From: UBA5972 sp002430125
GTDB taxonomy: Bacteria; Pseudomonadota; Alphaproteobacteria; Rhodobacterales; Rhodobacteraceae
Length of the DNA: 54,149 bases
Reading direction: 5' to 3'
Assembly (NCBI GenBank): GCA_937892915.1
Contig: CALBIC010000026.1
Coordinates: 1-54,149, forward strand
This document shows positions 1 through 7,960 of this stretch, piece after piece. Position numbers and translations under genes: made by a program. The first letter of the stretch is position 1. Each line of letters opens with the position of its first letter. A model generated the notes under the pieces. It did not search any database. It saw only the letters and a program-made list of their open reading frames with translations, and was not told where the DNA came from.

Positions 1-103
1 CCCCATCTTTCGCAGATATATGAACGCGGATGCCTCTCGTATGCGGCCAGCGAAAGTGTTAACGGCCGACATGTTGAAGCACGCTTGAGAAAAGGAATAC
101 GAT

Positions 104-469
104 ATGTCGCTCTACGAGCACGTATTTATTTCGCGTCAGGATTTGTCCAACACACAGGCTGAAAGCCTGGTTGAACATTTCAGCGCAGTCTTGGCCGATA
201 ATGGTGGCAAGATTGTTGACAGCGAATACTGGGGCCTGAAAACCATGGCCTATAAGATCAACAAAAACCGCAAGGGCCATTATGCCTTTCTGAAAACTGA
301 TGCGCCTGCGCAAGCGGTTCAGGAAATGGAACGCCTGATGCGTTTGCATGATGATGTGATGCGCGTGATGACCATCAAGGTCGCTGCGCATGAAGAAGGC
401 CCCTCCGTTGTGGTTCAGGCTAAAAATTCACGTGACGACCGGCCCGCTCGCGGCCCGCGTCGCGATTGA
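104..469 (+). CDS. rpsF: 30S ribosomal protein S6
   Basis: Small-subunit ribosomal protein S6, which binds 16S rRNA together with S18 in the platform of the 30S subunit. The 121-residue product starts MSLYEHVFISRQDLS and has the family's later YWGLKTMAYKINKNRKGHYAF stretch (only the central part is diagnostic). The C-terminal tail is basic and Arg/Pro-rich, as is common for alphaproteobacterial S6. The start is supported by an AAAAGGAA ribosome-binding site just upstream. It is followed within about 20 bases by rpsR and then rplI, the usual bacterial order, so the three are almost certainly one operon. Identification is firm. Confidence 0.98.
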   Translation: MSLYEHVFISRQDLSNTQAESLVEHFSAVLADNGGKIVDSEYWGLKTMAYKINKNRKGHYAFLKTDAPAQAVQEMERLMRLHDDVMRVMTIKVAAHEEGPSVVVQAKNSRDDRPARGPRRD

Positions 470-487
470 TCGGAAAGGACCTGACCA

Positions 488-715
488 ATGGCTAACAAAC
501 CGTTTTTCCGCCGCCGCAAGTCTTGCCCGTTTTCCGGGGACGATGCGCCGAAGATCGACTATAAAGACGTGAAACTGCTGCAACGCTATGTTTCCGAGCG
601 CGGCAAGATCGTGCCGTCCCGTATCACCGCAGTCTCTGCGAAAAAGCAGCGTGAATTGGCCCGTGCCATCAAACGCGCCCGCTTCCTCGCCTTGCTGCCC
701 TATGCTGTACGATAA
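488..715 (+). CDS. rpsR: 30S ribosomal protein S18
   Basis: Small-subunit protein S18, the partner of S6 on the 30S platform. The 75-residue product has the usual length, a basic N-terminus (KPFFRRRKSCPF), the core IDYKDVKLLQRYVSERGKI and the Arg/Lys-rich end ITAVSAKKQRELARAIKRAR. It begins 18 bases after rpsF, with GGAAAGGACC as ribosome-binding site, and is followed by rplI after 11 bases. The single Cys of the KSCPF segment is common in S18. Identification is firm. Confidence 0.98.
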   Translation: MANKPFFRRRKSCPFSGDDAPKIDYKDVKLLQRYVSERGKIVPSRITAVSAKKQRELARAIKRARFLALLPYAVR

Positions 716-726
716 GGAGAACCCAA

Positions 727-1344
727 ATGGACGTTATCCTTCTTCAACGCGTTGCCAAGCTTGGCCAGATGGGCGACGTTGTGTCCGTCAAGCAGGGTTT
801 TGCCCGCAATTTCCTTTTGCCCCAAGGCAAAGCATTGCGCGCAACTGCCGGCAATATGAAAGCTTTTGAATCGCAAAAGGTTCAGCTTGAAACCCAGAAC
901 ATGGAAGCCAAAGGCGAGGCCGAAGCGGTCGCTGCCAAATTGGACGGCCAACAGTTCATCGTTATCCGTTCAGCTTCAGACAGCGGTGCGCTTTATGGGT
1001 CGGTTACCAATCGCGACGCAGCAGATGCTGCCACCGATGGCGGCTTCACCGTTGACAAAAAACAGATCGTGCTTGATCGCCCGATCAAGGAACTGGGTTT
1101 GCATGACGTAACTGTCGTTCTGCATCCCGAAGTTTCCTGCAAGGTCACCATCAACGTCGCCCGTTCGGTTGAAGAGGCCTCGTTGCAGGCGTCTGGCAAA
1201 TCGATCCAGCAACTTGCCGCCGAGGCCGAGGCCGAAGCCGAGTTCGAAATCGCCGAGCTGTTTGACGATATGGGTGCCGCAGCCCAGGAAGACTTTGACG
1301 ACGATCGCGCACCTGCTGCACAAGCCGAGGCAGACGAAGCTTAA
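727..1344 (+). CDS. rplI: 50S ribosomal protein L9
   Basis: Large-subunit protein L9, which binds 23S rRNA near the base of the L1 stalk. The N-terminal domain carries the signature VAKLGQMGDVVSVKQGFARN followed by FLLPQGKA (residues about 10-40). A long connecting helix and a C-terminal RNA-binding domain (ending near residue 150) follow. The 205-residue product is longer than the roughly 150 residues of enteric L9 because of an acidic Glu/Asp/Ala tail from about residue 160. Such tails are known in alphaproteobacterial L9. It is last in the rpsF-rpsR-rplI operon and is followed by a clear terminator. Confidence 0.97.
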   Translation: MDVILLQRVAKLGQMGDVVSVKQGFARNFLLPQGKALRATAGNMKAFESQKVQLETQNMEAKGEAEAVAAKLDGQQFIVIRSASDSGALYGSVTNRDAADAATDGGFTVDKKQIVLDRPIKELGLHDVTVVLHPEVSCKVTINVARSVEEASLQASGKSIQQLAAEAEAEAEFEIAELFDDMGAAAQEDFDDDRAPAAQAEADEA

Positions 1345-1368
1345 ACAGCCCGATACGTTTGAAATTTG

Positions 1369-1403
1369 CCGCGTCCGGATCATACCGGGCGCGGTTTTCG
1401 TTT
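1369..1403 (+). terminator. Rho-independent terminator of rpsF-rpsR-rplI
   Basis: CCGCGTCCGG and CCGGGCGCGG form a 10-bp stem with one G-U pair around a 6-base loop (1369-1394), followed by the T-rich run TTTTCGTTT. It lies 24 bases after the rplI stop codon, exactly where the ribosomal operon should end. Confidence 0.85.
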
Positions 1404-1455
1404 AAGGGGGTTCTCCCGCCCCATTGCGACCTGCGGCCGAAATGCGTTGGGCCGG

Positions 1456-1528
1456 GCCCCAAAACTGCGTTTCGGGGCCCATGGCCTTCGGCCCGAGGAT
1501 ATTTTAACCTCTGAGAGGTTTGGGGGTT
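1456..1528. terminator. Hairpins between rplI and pxpA (probable terminator of pxpA)
   Basis: Two inverted repeats lie in the tail-to-tail gap. The first is GGGCCCC...GGGGCCC, with AAAA and TTT inside the arms. The second is AACCTC-TGA-GAGGTT at about 1506-1520, followed by a T run on the plus strand and preceded by runs useful on the minus strand. The second sits just past the pxpA stop and could end that transcript. The GAGGATATTTT wording resembles intergenic sequence seen often in Rhodobacterales, from memory only. Confidence 0.45.
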
Positions 1529-2287
1529 TTAAAACCGCGCCACCGTCACCCCTGCGCCTTCAAGCCTCTCGCGCACCTTTGCGGCCAGCCGAACCGCCTC
1601 GGGATTGTCGCCGTGAACACAGATCGTTTCAGGCCGCACCGGTACTTTCAGACCGTTGATCGAGGTTATTGCCTGATCCTCGACCATACGTAACACGTGA
1701 TCCGCCGCCTGAGCCGCATCATGGATCACAGCGCCGGGTTGCGAGCGCGACACCAGTGTGCCGTCGTCGTTATAGGTCCGATCCGCGAAAACCTCGCGCA
1801 CCAGTGGCCCGCCCGCAGCAAGGGCCGCATGTTCAATCTCGGTCGCGGCCACCGCCATGATCACCAGATCATCGGACAGGCGACGCACCGCACGTGCAAA
1901 CACGTCTGCCATTGGGCGATCAGTCATGCACATATTCGACAAAGCCCCGTGCATTTTCACGTGCCGCAGGTCAGCCCCTTCAGCTGTGGCAATCGCCTGC
2001 AACGCACCGATCTGATAGATGATCATCGCCCCAAGCGCCTCGGGCGAGGTGCCGGTAATTTGCCGCCGCCCAAAACCCTGTAAATCGTCAAACCCCGGAT
2101 GCGCCCCGATGCCGACGCCCTTGGCCAGACACAGACCCACCGTGCGCGCCATTTCTGCCGGGTCGCCCGCATGAAACCCGCAGGCAATATTCGCCGAGGT
2201 CACAATATCCAGCATTTCAGCATCGCGCCCCATGCGCCACGCCCCAAAACTTTCGCCAAGGTCTGCGTTAAGATCAATTGTTGGCAT
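1529..2287 (-). CDS. pxpA: LamB/YcsF family protein, 5-oxoprolinase subunit A
   Basis: LamB/YcsF family protein. In the characterised case (PxpA of the PxpABC complex) it acts with PxpB and PxpC in the ATP-dependent opening of 5-oxoproline to glutamate. The signature is plain: MPTIDLNADLGESFG at the N-terminus, ANIACGFHAGDPAEM, GAHPGFDD and the end SINGLKVPVRPETICVHGDN. I chose the ATG at 2287 (252 residues), preceded by GAGGGACAG, because family members begin at this point. The reading frame stays open for 29 more codons upstream without recognisable sequence. No pxpB or pxpC lies in the window, so the partner subunits must be elsewhere if the activity exists. Confidence 0.92.
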   Translation of the reverse strand: MPTIDLNADLGESFGAWRMGRDAEMLDIVTSANIACGFHAGDPAEMARTVGLCLAKGVGIGAHPGFDDLQGFGRRQITGTSPEALGAMIIYQIGALQAIATAEGADLRHVKMHGALSNMCMTDRPMADVFARAVRRLSDDLVIMAVAATEIEHAALAAGGPLVREVFADRTYNDDGTLVSRSQPGAVIHDAAQAADHVLRMVEDQAITSINGLKVPVRPETICVHGDNPEAVRLAAKVRERLEGAGVTVARF

Positions 2288-2452
2288 TCTGTCCCTCGTT
2301 AAGTGGTCACGCTTCCGCGCAAGATAGCTGGAATGTGGCATCCAGTGCCTTGTCCCGCAACGGTGAATTGCCAAGAACCCGCGGGCGGTAAGCCAATCTT
2401 AAGAGATATACGCCATTTTCACGGTGGGGAAGACACGCGAGAGGGAATTATT

Positions 2453-3553
2453 ATGTCAAATGCGCTTGCCACCATTGGTGGGATGCCGTCGAATGCCGTT
2501 TCGACAAAAAGCGGAGCAAACGGTCAGCCGTCGCGACAACCGGAATCCCAAAAAATCCATTCGCTTTCGCGCGAACAAAAGGCGGCTGTGATCGTGCGCT
2601 TGTTATCATCAGAAAGCGACCTGCTGCCAATTGGTGGGCTGGAAGCCAAGAACATGGCGCGACTGGTACATGCGATGGCCGGGATGAGCTTTGTTGACGA
2701 AGCCACCACGCTGCAAATCGTCCAGGAGTTTTTGGCTGAATTTGACAGTTTTGCGCTTTATTTCAAATCCGGGCTTTCCGGGGCGATTTCAACGCTGGAT
2801 AAATATCTAAATCAGGAAGTGCGCAGCCTTTTGTCCACCTCCCCCGATCCCGAGGCGCCACATGATCCGTGGTTTGTCGTTTCAGCGATGGAGGCGAGAA
2901 TTCTTGCGCAGGTTTTGATGCATGAAACACCGCAAGTCACAGCGATTGTCCTGTCAAAACTGACGGCCACAATTGCCGCTGAAGTTTTGATCCAGCTTGA
3001 TACCAATCAGGCCCGTGCGGCTACCCTGGCAGCGGTTAAAATCGATCATGTTTCCCTGGAAACCATTCAGCAAATCGGTGGTGCGATTGAACAAGCCGCA
3101 GCAAGGCTTGGTCGTAAAGGCGCGCTGGCTGGCACGCCGGTTGATCGGGTCGGGGCAATTCTGAATTTCACCCCGGGTGCCATGCGCGAAGACATGCTGG
3201 ATAATCTTAATACGGCCGCACCAAACCTTGCCGAACAAATTCGCCGTGTGATGTTCACGTTTGGCGACATTCCCGACCGGGTCGAACTCAAAGACGTGCC
3301 AAAACTGGTGCGCGCCGTTGATAACAAAACCTTGGTCACAGCTCTGGCCGGTGCGCTGGTCAGTCAAAAAGAGGCGGCCGAGTTTATCTTCGCCAATATG
3401 TCCAAGCGCCTGTCCCAGCAACTGGCGGAAGAAGTGAAAGAAATCGGCGACGTCAAACCAAAAGATGCCGATGCGGCGATGACCAAGGTTATTCAAGGCA
3501 TCCGCGAGCTTGAAATTCAGGGCGAACTGTTTCTGATCTCGCCCGAAGAATAA
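2453..3553 (+). CDS. fliG: Flagellar motor switch protein FliG
   Basis: Rotor protein FliG, which joins the MS ring to the C-ring and contacts the stator. The 366-residue product begins with a Ser/Gly-rich tail and then LSREQKAAVIVRLL. It contains HETPQVTAIVLSKL, matching the EHPQ motif of the middle domain. The C-terminal domain carries FTFGDIPDRVELKDVPKLVRAVDNKTL (about residues 260-285) and ends IQGIRELEIQGELFL, as in FliG. I used the ATG at 2453 with GAGGGAATT upstream; the frame is open further back without family sequence. No other flagellar operon genes are near except the facing FliM-like gene, whose stop lies 11 bases beyond this one. Confidence 0.85.
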   Translation: MSNALATIGGMPSNAVSTKSGANGQPSRQPESQKIHSLSREQKAAVIVRLLSSESDLLPIGGLEAKNMARLVHAMAGMSFVDEATTLQIVQEFLAEFDSFALYFKSGLSGAISTLDKYLNQEVRSLLSTSPDPEAPHDPWFVVSAMEARILAQVLMHETPQVTAIVLSKLTATIAAEVLIQLDTNQARAATLAAVKIDHVSLETIQQIGGAIEQAAARLGRKGALAGTPVDRVGAILNFTPGAMREDMLDNLNTAAPNLAEQIRRVMFTFGDIPDRVELKDVPKLVRAVDNKTLVTALAGALVSQKEAAEFIFANMSKRLSQQLAEEVKEIGDVKPKDADAAMTKVIQGIRELEIQGELFLISPEE

Positions 3554-3564
3554 AATTGGTGTGC

Positions 3565-4497
3565 TTACTGGCCATCTGCCGTCGGCAGGGCCACAGGTAC
3601 TGGCGCCGGTGTGCCAAACCCTTTTGACATTGGTGAACCGGTCAGCCAAATCGCCTTGCGGGCCTTTATCTGGCCAAGGCGCCCTTCAAACATCACGCTG
3701 TTGTTCGGCGCGACCAGCCTAAGCTCTGACAGGGCCGCCGCAGAAATCGGCAACATATCTCCAACCGCCAATGTCATCGCCCGGCCCAACGGCAGTTCGA
3801 TGGTTTCCAGCACGGCCTGCATTTTATACGCCGCCCCCAGCAGGTTTTCGGCAAGACAACGATCCCAGACCGGGTCACGGGCGGGGATCGCGGCACTGCG
3901 CCCATGCGCCCAGGTTTTTTGGGTCAGCGCCAGTTGAAACCTGCCGCCACGAATGCCGCCCTGAAACTGCATGGTCCCACCGATCCAGCGAAATTCCGTC
4001 CGCTCAATCGCAAAGGCAAGTTGGCGCGCGTCGGTCTCGTGACGGACAATTTTATGAAGTGGCATAACCGCGTGGCCCACAGATTTATCGGCCTCGACGC
4101 TAAAGGCTGCCAGTAAATGCGTGATAAACTCACCGCACAAAGTGGCATCAATCAGGGTTGGCTTTCGGGCAAGCCGCAAAACGCTGTCGTCTGGCGCGCG
4201 GGTTTCAAGTTCGATCAGCGCGTTAACCAAAACGGCATCAAGCCAAATCAATCCGGCGCAACCACCGGGCGGACTGATCACATATAACAAGCCCGGATCA
4301 GGGGTCGCCGCCAAAAAATCGGTCACCCCTGATTGCCCATTATCGCCGTCGATTATGTTTGCCTCGATGTCAAATAACGCCCGCGCGCATTTTCCCAGCG
4401 CCAATTCCAGCAAGTCCGCAGACCTTGCGAATACCGAAGCGTCATCCGCCGCCGCCAAGGCGATCATTTTGCGTAATGTGTTCTGGCCGGTAGTCAT
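3565..4497 (-). CDS. FliM/FliN-family motor switch protein (C-terminal SpoA domain)
   Basis: Probable C-ring component of the flagellar rotor. The last 100 residues hold a SpoA/FliN-type domain: LETIELPLGRAMTLAVGDMLPI, then LRLVAPNNSVMFEGRLGQI and KARKAIWLTG. The remainder (about 210 residues) is compatible with a diverged FliM middle domain, but I cannot identify the CheC-like motifs with certainty. The ATG at 4497 gives 310 residues; a TTG at 4518 in the same frame is an alternative start. The Pro/Ala-rich end is short. It faces fliG with only 11 bases between the stop codons, which supports a joint role in the motor. FliM-like is more likely than FliN because of the length. Confidence 0.75.
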   Translation of the reverse strand: MTTGQNTLRKMIALAAADDASVFARSADLLELALGKCARALFDIEANIIDGDNGQSGVTDFLAATPDPGLLYVISPPGGCAGLIWLDAVLVNALIELETRAPDDSVLRLARKPTLIDATLCGEFITHLLAAFSVEADKSVGHAVMPLHKIVRHETDARQLAFAIERTEFRWIGGTMQFQGGIRGGRFQLALTQKTWAHGRSAAIPARDPVWDRCLAENLLGAAYKMQAVLETIELPLGRAMTLAVGDMLPISAAALSELRLVAPNNSVMFEGRLGQIKARKAIWLTGSPMSKGFGTPAPVPVALPTADGQ

Positions 4498-4574
4498 AAA
4501 GGTGGCTGCTTGCGTCAAATCCGTTGGCTTTCAACTTAAAAGCACCAACTTTAGAAAACGTTTACAAACAAGCG

Positions 4575-7280
4575 TCAGACCATTGGTTTGCCGCTATTTT
4601 CCGCCAACTCGATCGGGAAAATAACTCTGAACAACGTACGGCCGTCCCCGGGCACAAATTCAATCTTACCGCCCAGATTACGCATGATCTCGCGACTGAT
4701 CGCCAAACCAAGCCCGGCGCTGCCCGCAGATGAGGCATCAGACAACCGCGAAAACTTTTCAAACACGATTTCCCGATGTTTTTCGGCAATGCCCGACCCG
4801 TTGTCGCGAAAATCCATCTTGACCAGATCGCCCAAGCGGCGTACCGCGATTTCCAACTCTGGCACGGCCACATCACAGTATTTTCGCGTGTTGGACACGA
4901 GGTTGATAAAGACTTGCGACAGGCGGTCCAGATCAGTGACAAGGTCAATGTCCTCGGATGGAAGATCGCGTATGATTTTCAATGGTCGTTCGTTATCATA
5001 GCTTGAGGTCGCGGCAATCGCCCGGTCCACCAGTTCTGACAATTTCCCATGGTCGCGCTTTAAAACCACTTGCCCGTTTTCCAGCACACTCAGGTCAAGA
5101 ATTTCATCCAACAGGCGGGTTAAGCGAATACTTTCTTCCAGAATAATCGACGAATATTTGCGCGCTTGATCCTCGGTCAGGCTTCCGCCTTCGCGCAAAA
5201 TTTCGGCGAAAGCCCGGATCGAGGTCATCGGTGTGCGTAATTCATGGCTGATCTGGCTGAGGAAACCATCCTTTTGAATGCTAAGTTCTGTCAGCTTTTC
5301 ATTCGCGTGTTGCAGTTTTTGCGCGGTTTGCGCCAGCTCCTGCGATTTGGCTTCCAGCTGCACGGTATGTTCCATGATCTGTGCGGTTTCGTCGGCCACC
5401 GCGATCAGATCCTCAACCGACAGGGTCGCCCCATCTGTGATCTGACCAATCATCGCATGCGCGGTTGCTGCTCCAACGGTCCCGGCCATCTGGCGTTCCA
5501 ACTGCTCTACAAAATCCCGCGTCGGATCCGGAAGGCCGCCTTCTTTGCCTTGCTTCAACGCCGCATCGCGAAACAACGCCAATGCGCGTTCACTGCCCAG
5601 AATACGCTGCGCCACCACCAGCAAATCATCCGTGGCCACCGACATCGACGACCGCTGCCCCTGCCCAGATGAATGCTGAAATACGTTGACGAACTGCACA
5701 CCTTGCAGCCGTTCCAAAGGTGTTGGGAAGGTCACCATCGACACGACCAGAAACAGCAAGGTATTGACCCCCATGCTCCAGATCAGGGCATGCACCAGCG
5801 GGTCCATGTCCAGCACTCCAAATAATGCCCTTGGTCGCAACATTTCGATATGAAACGGCCCATAAACCAGCACATCAGCCGACATCAGCCAAGCCCCGCC
5901 AAAGCTGGGCAGAAACAGCGTATAGACCCACAGGAAAAAACCCGCACACAGCCCGGCAATCGCACCTTTGCGCGTGGCACCGCGCCAGAACAACCCGCCG
6001 ATCAGCGCCGGTAAAATCTGCGCAACCCCGGTGAAAGCAATCAACCCGATTGACGCCAGCGCGCCGGTGCCGCCGGTAAACCGGAAATAGCCATACCCCA
6101 GCGCCAGAATGGCTGCGATGCTGATCCGTCGGCTGAGCAACAGTATGCTGCGCACATCGCCACTGACCGCTTGCCGCGACCGGCGCAGATACAGCCAGAA
6201 TGGCATCACAATGTGGTTTGAAACCATGGTCGCCAACGCAATCGCGGCAACAATCACCATGGATGTTGCCGACGAAAAACCCCCCAGAAACACCAGCATC
6301 GCCAGCCCTTCTTGATTGTGGGCGATTGGCAGCGTCAGCACGAACAGGTCGGGATTGGCACCCTTTGGCAGCTCTGCCAGCCCCACCACCGCAATGGGCA
6401 GCACAAACAGGCTCATCAAAAACAGATACAGCGGAAAGGCCCACGAGGCGGTGGACAAATGGCTTTCGTCGGAATTTTCAACCACGGTTACCTGAAACAT
6501 CCGCGGCAGACAGATAATTGCGGCGCCCGACAGGAACAGCAACGTAACCCAACGACTGCCACTGGTGCTCGACAGGTTGATATTGGCCTTTGAGACGCGC
6601 TCAAGAATGTCACTCGGCCCTTCTGCCACACCCCAGACAACGAAAATGCCGACGGCCAACAGCGCGAAAAGCTTTACGATTGCCTCAACCGCGATGGCGG
6701 TGACGACGCCGTGGTGGCGTTCATTGGCATCAAGGTTGCGGGTGCCAAACAGGATGGTAAAAACCGCCAGTCCCGCCGCCAACCAGAAAGCCGTGCCGTT
6801 TACATCGCTTGCCCCAAGCCCCGACGCTTCGCCGGTGGCAAGCGTTGCAAAACTCAACGCAACCGATTGCAGTTGCAGCGCAATGTAAGGCGTTGAACCG
6901 ACAACCGCCAACAGGGTCACGATCACCGCCAGAAAGGCGCTTTTGCCATAGCGCGACGATAAAAGGTCGGCGATCGAAGTGATGCGGTGGGTGCGCCCGA
7001 TTCGCACCAACTTGCGCAAAACCCACCACCAACCAACGAAAACCAGCGTCGGCCCCAGATAGATCGCAAAAAACTCAAGCCCGTTGCGAACCGCTGATCC
7101 AACCGCACCGTAAAATGTCCAGGCTGTCGTATAGATCGACAAGGACAGCGTATAAACCAACGGCGAGCGCAACCAGCCCAGCCGCCCGGCTTTGGCGCGC
7201 CGATCAGCGGCAAACGCCACGATAAACAGAAATGTTACATATAGTGTCGCAACCAGTACAAGGATGTTGAACGAAAGCAT
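4575..7280 (-). CDS. SLC5-type (PutP-like) transporter-domain sensor histidine kinase, CrbS/CbrA-like
   Basis: Membrane sensor kinase of 901 residues. The first 530 or so residues form a sodium/solute-symporter-like (SLC5) domain with about a dozen hydrophobic segments, including YTLSLSIYTTAWTFYGAVGS and THRITSIADLLSSRYG. A linker near 560-660 probably corresponds to the STAC region known from this class. The HisKA box is SQISHELRTPMTSIRAF with the phospho-accepting His. The ATPase domain has NLVSNTRKYC, DNGSGIAEKH and GSAGLGLAISREI. There is no fused receiver. In Vibrio and Pseudomonas, CrbS/MxtR-type kinases of this design control acetyl-CoA synthetase. The downstream position after a receiver gene, and acs 9 kb away, fit that role here by inference. 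Confidence 0.88.
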   Translation of the reverse strand: MLSFNILVLVATLYVTFLFIVAFAADRRAKAGRLGWLRSPLVYTLSLSIYTTAWTFYGAVGSAVRNGLEFFAIYLGPTLVFVGWWWVLRKLVRIGRTHRITSIADLLSSRYGKSAFLAVIVTLLAVVGSTPYIALQLQSVALSFATLATGEASGLGASDVNGTAFWLAAGLAVFTILFGTRNLDANERHHGVVTAIAVEAIVKLFALLAVGIFVVWGVAEGPSDILERVSKANINLSSTSGSRWVTLLFLSGAAIICLPRMFQVTVVENSDESHLSTASWAFPLYLFLMSLFVLPIAVVGLAELPKGANPDLFVLTLPIAHNQEGLAMLVFLGGFSSATSMVIVAAIALATMVSNHIVMPFWLYLRRSRQAVSGDVRSILLLSRRISIAAILALGYGYFRFTGGTGALASIGLIAFTGVAQILPALIGGLFWRGATRKGAIAGLCAGFFLWVYTLFLPSFGGAWLMSADVLVYGPFHIEMLRPRALFGVLDMDPLVHALIWSMGVNTLLFLVVSMVTFPTPLERLQGVQFVNVFQHSSGQGQRSSMSVATDDLLVVAQRILGSERALALFRDAALKQGKEGGLPDPTRDFVEQLERQMAGTVGAATAHAMIGQITDGATLSVEDLIAVADETAQIMEHTVQLEAKSQELAQTAQKLQHANEKLTELSIQKDGFLSQISHELRTPMTSIRAFAEILREGGSLTEDQARKYSSIILEESIRLTRLLDEILDLSVLENGQVVLKRDHGKLSELVDRAIAATSSYDNERPLKIIRDLPSEDIDLVTDLDRLSQVFINLVSNTRKYCDVAVPELEIAVRRLGDLVKMDFRDNGSGIAEKHREIVFEKFSRLSDASSAGSAGLGLAISREIMRNLGGKIEFVPGDGRTLFRVIFPIELAENSGKPMV

Positions 7281-7534
7281 CAGTCGTCCGTTGCCGGGTC
7301 GCGCAAAAGCCGCGCGAAGATCATTGCCGCAAGGATCAACACGATCCAGACGCCAAACAAATAGAGCGCCATCGGGGTCGCGTCCGTGGTCAGGACACCG
7401 TTTACGAATAAAAACGGCAGTGGGAAAATCACCAAAACACCACCGAATATCGGCAATAACCGGGCCATATCGATCAGACGTTTGCGGCGATAGGATTTAA
7501 CATCAAGATAGGGCGATTTCGGTTCCGCTGTCAT
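7280..7534 (-). CDS. Small two-helix membrane protein between kinase and response regulator
   Basis: I do not recognise a named family. The 84-residue product has a polar N-terminus (about 25 residues) and two hydrophobic segments, LLPIFGGVLVIFPLPFLFV and LYLFGVWIVLILAAMIFA, then a short charged tail. Its ATG overlaps the stop of the receiver gene by 4 bases. Its own stop shares a base with the kinase start (TGATG), so the three genes are translationally coupled. Small membrane subunits accompany some SLC5 transporters, so it may be an accessory of the transporter-like domain of the kinase. That is inference from position and topology only. Confidence 0.8.
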   Translation of the reverse strand: MTAEPKSPYLDVKSYRRKRLIDMARLLPIFGGVLVIFPLPFLFVNGVLTTDATPMALYLFGVWIVLILAAMIFARLLRDPATDD

Positions 7535-7896
7535 GCAATCAACCCGCGCACTACGTCCAGCATTTCCTGATTTGAAAACGGCTTGGTCATATAATGACTG
7601 GCCCCAAGGTCTTGGGCTGCCTGCCGGTCCCTGGTCTGCCCCTTGGCGGTCAGCATCAACACCGGTAGTTTTTCGGTTTCGGCCCGACTGCGCAGATCCT
7701 GAAGAATTTCAAAGCCGCTGCGCCCGGGCAGCATCACATCAAGAATAACCAAATCAGGCGCCACACGCGCGATTTCAGCCACCGCTTTGGTGCCATCGGA
7801 ATGGGTCGAAACTTTCCAGCCATCCTGCCTGAGGATAAACGAAATCGCTTCGATAATATTTGGCTCGTCTTCTATCAGAAGAACGTGTTTGGCCAT
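7531..7896 (-). CDS. Receiver-only response regulator
   Basis: A single CheY-like receiver domain of 121 residues with no output domain. Acidic pocket residues are in LLIEDEP (about 9-10), the phospho-acceptor is Asp53 in LVILDVMLPG, the Thr is in LMLTAKG and the Lys in YMTKPF. I used the ATG at 7896, which gives the usual receiver start MAKHVLLIEDE; the frame is open nine codons further up with a Trp-rich stretch unlike the family. It is the first gene of the receiver/small protein/kinase set and presumably takes phosphate from that kinase. Because it has no DNA-binding domain, the output must pass through another protein. Confidence 0.9.
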   Translation of the reverse strand: MAKHVLLIEDEPNIIEAISFILRQDGWKVSTHSDGTKAVAEIARVAPDLVILDVMLPGRSGFEILQDLRSRAETEKLPVLMLTAKGQTRDRQAAQDLGASHYMTKPFSNQEMLDVVRGLIA

Positions 7897-7960
7897 CCAC
7901 CAGTCCCCCCACCAGTCTGGCATTGATCATGCCGAGTTTTCGCCCTCAATTGCAAGCGGT

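Noticed and set aside
2954..3649. 231-codon minus-strand open frame
   Set aside because: It is antisense to fliG and has no recognisable features.
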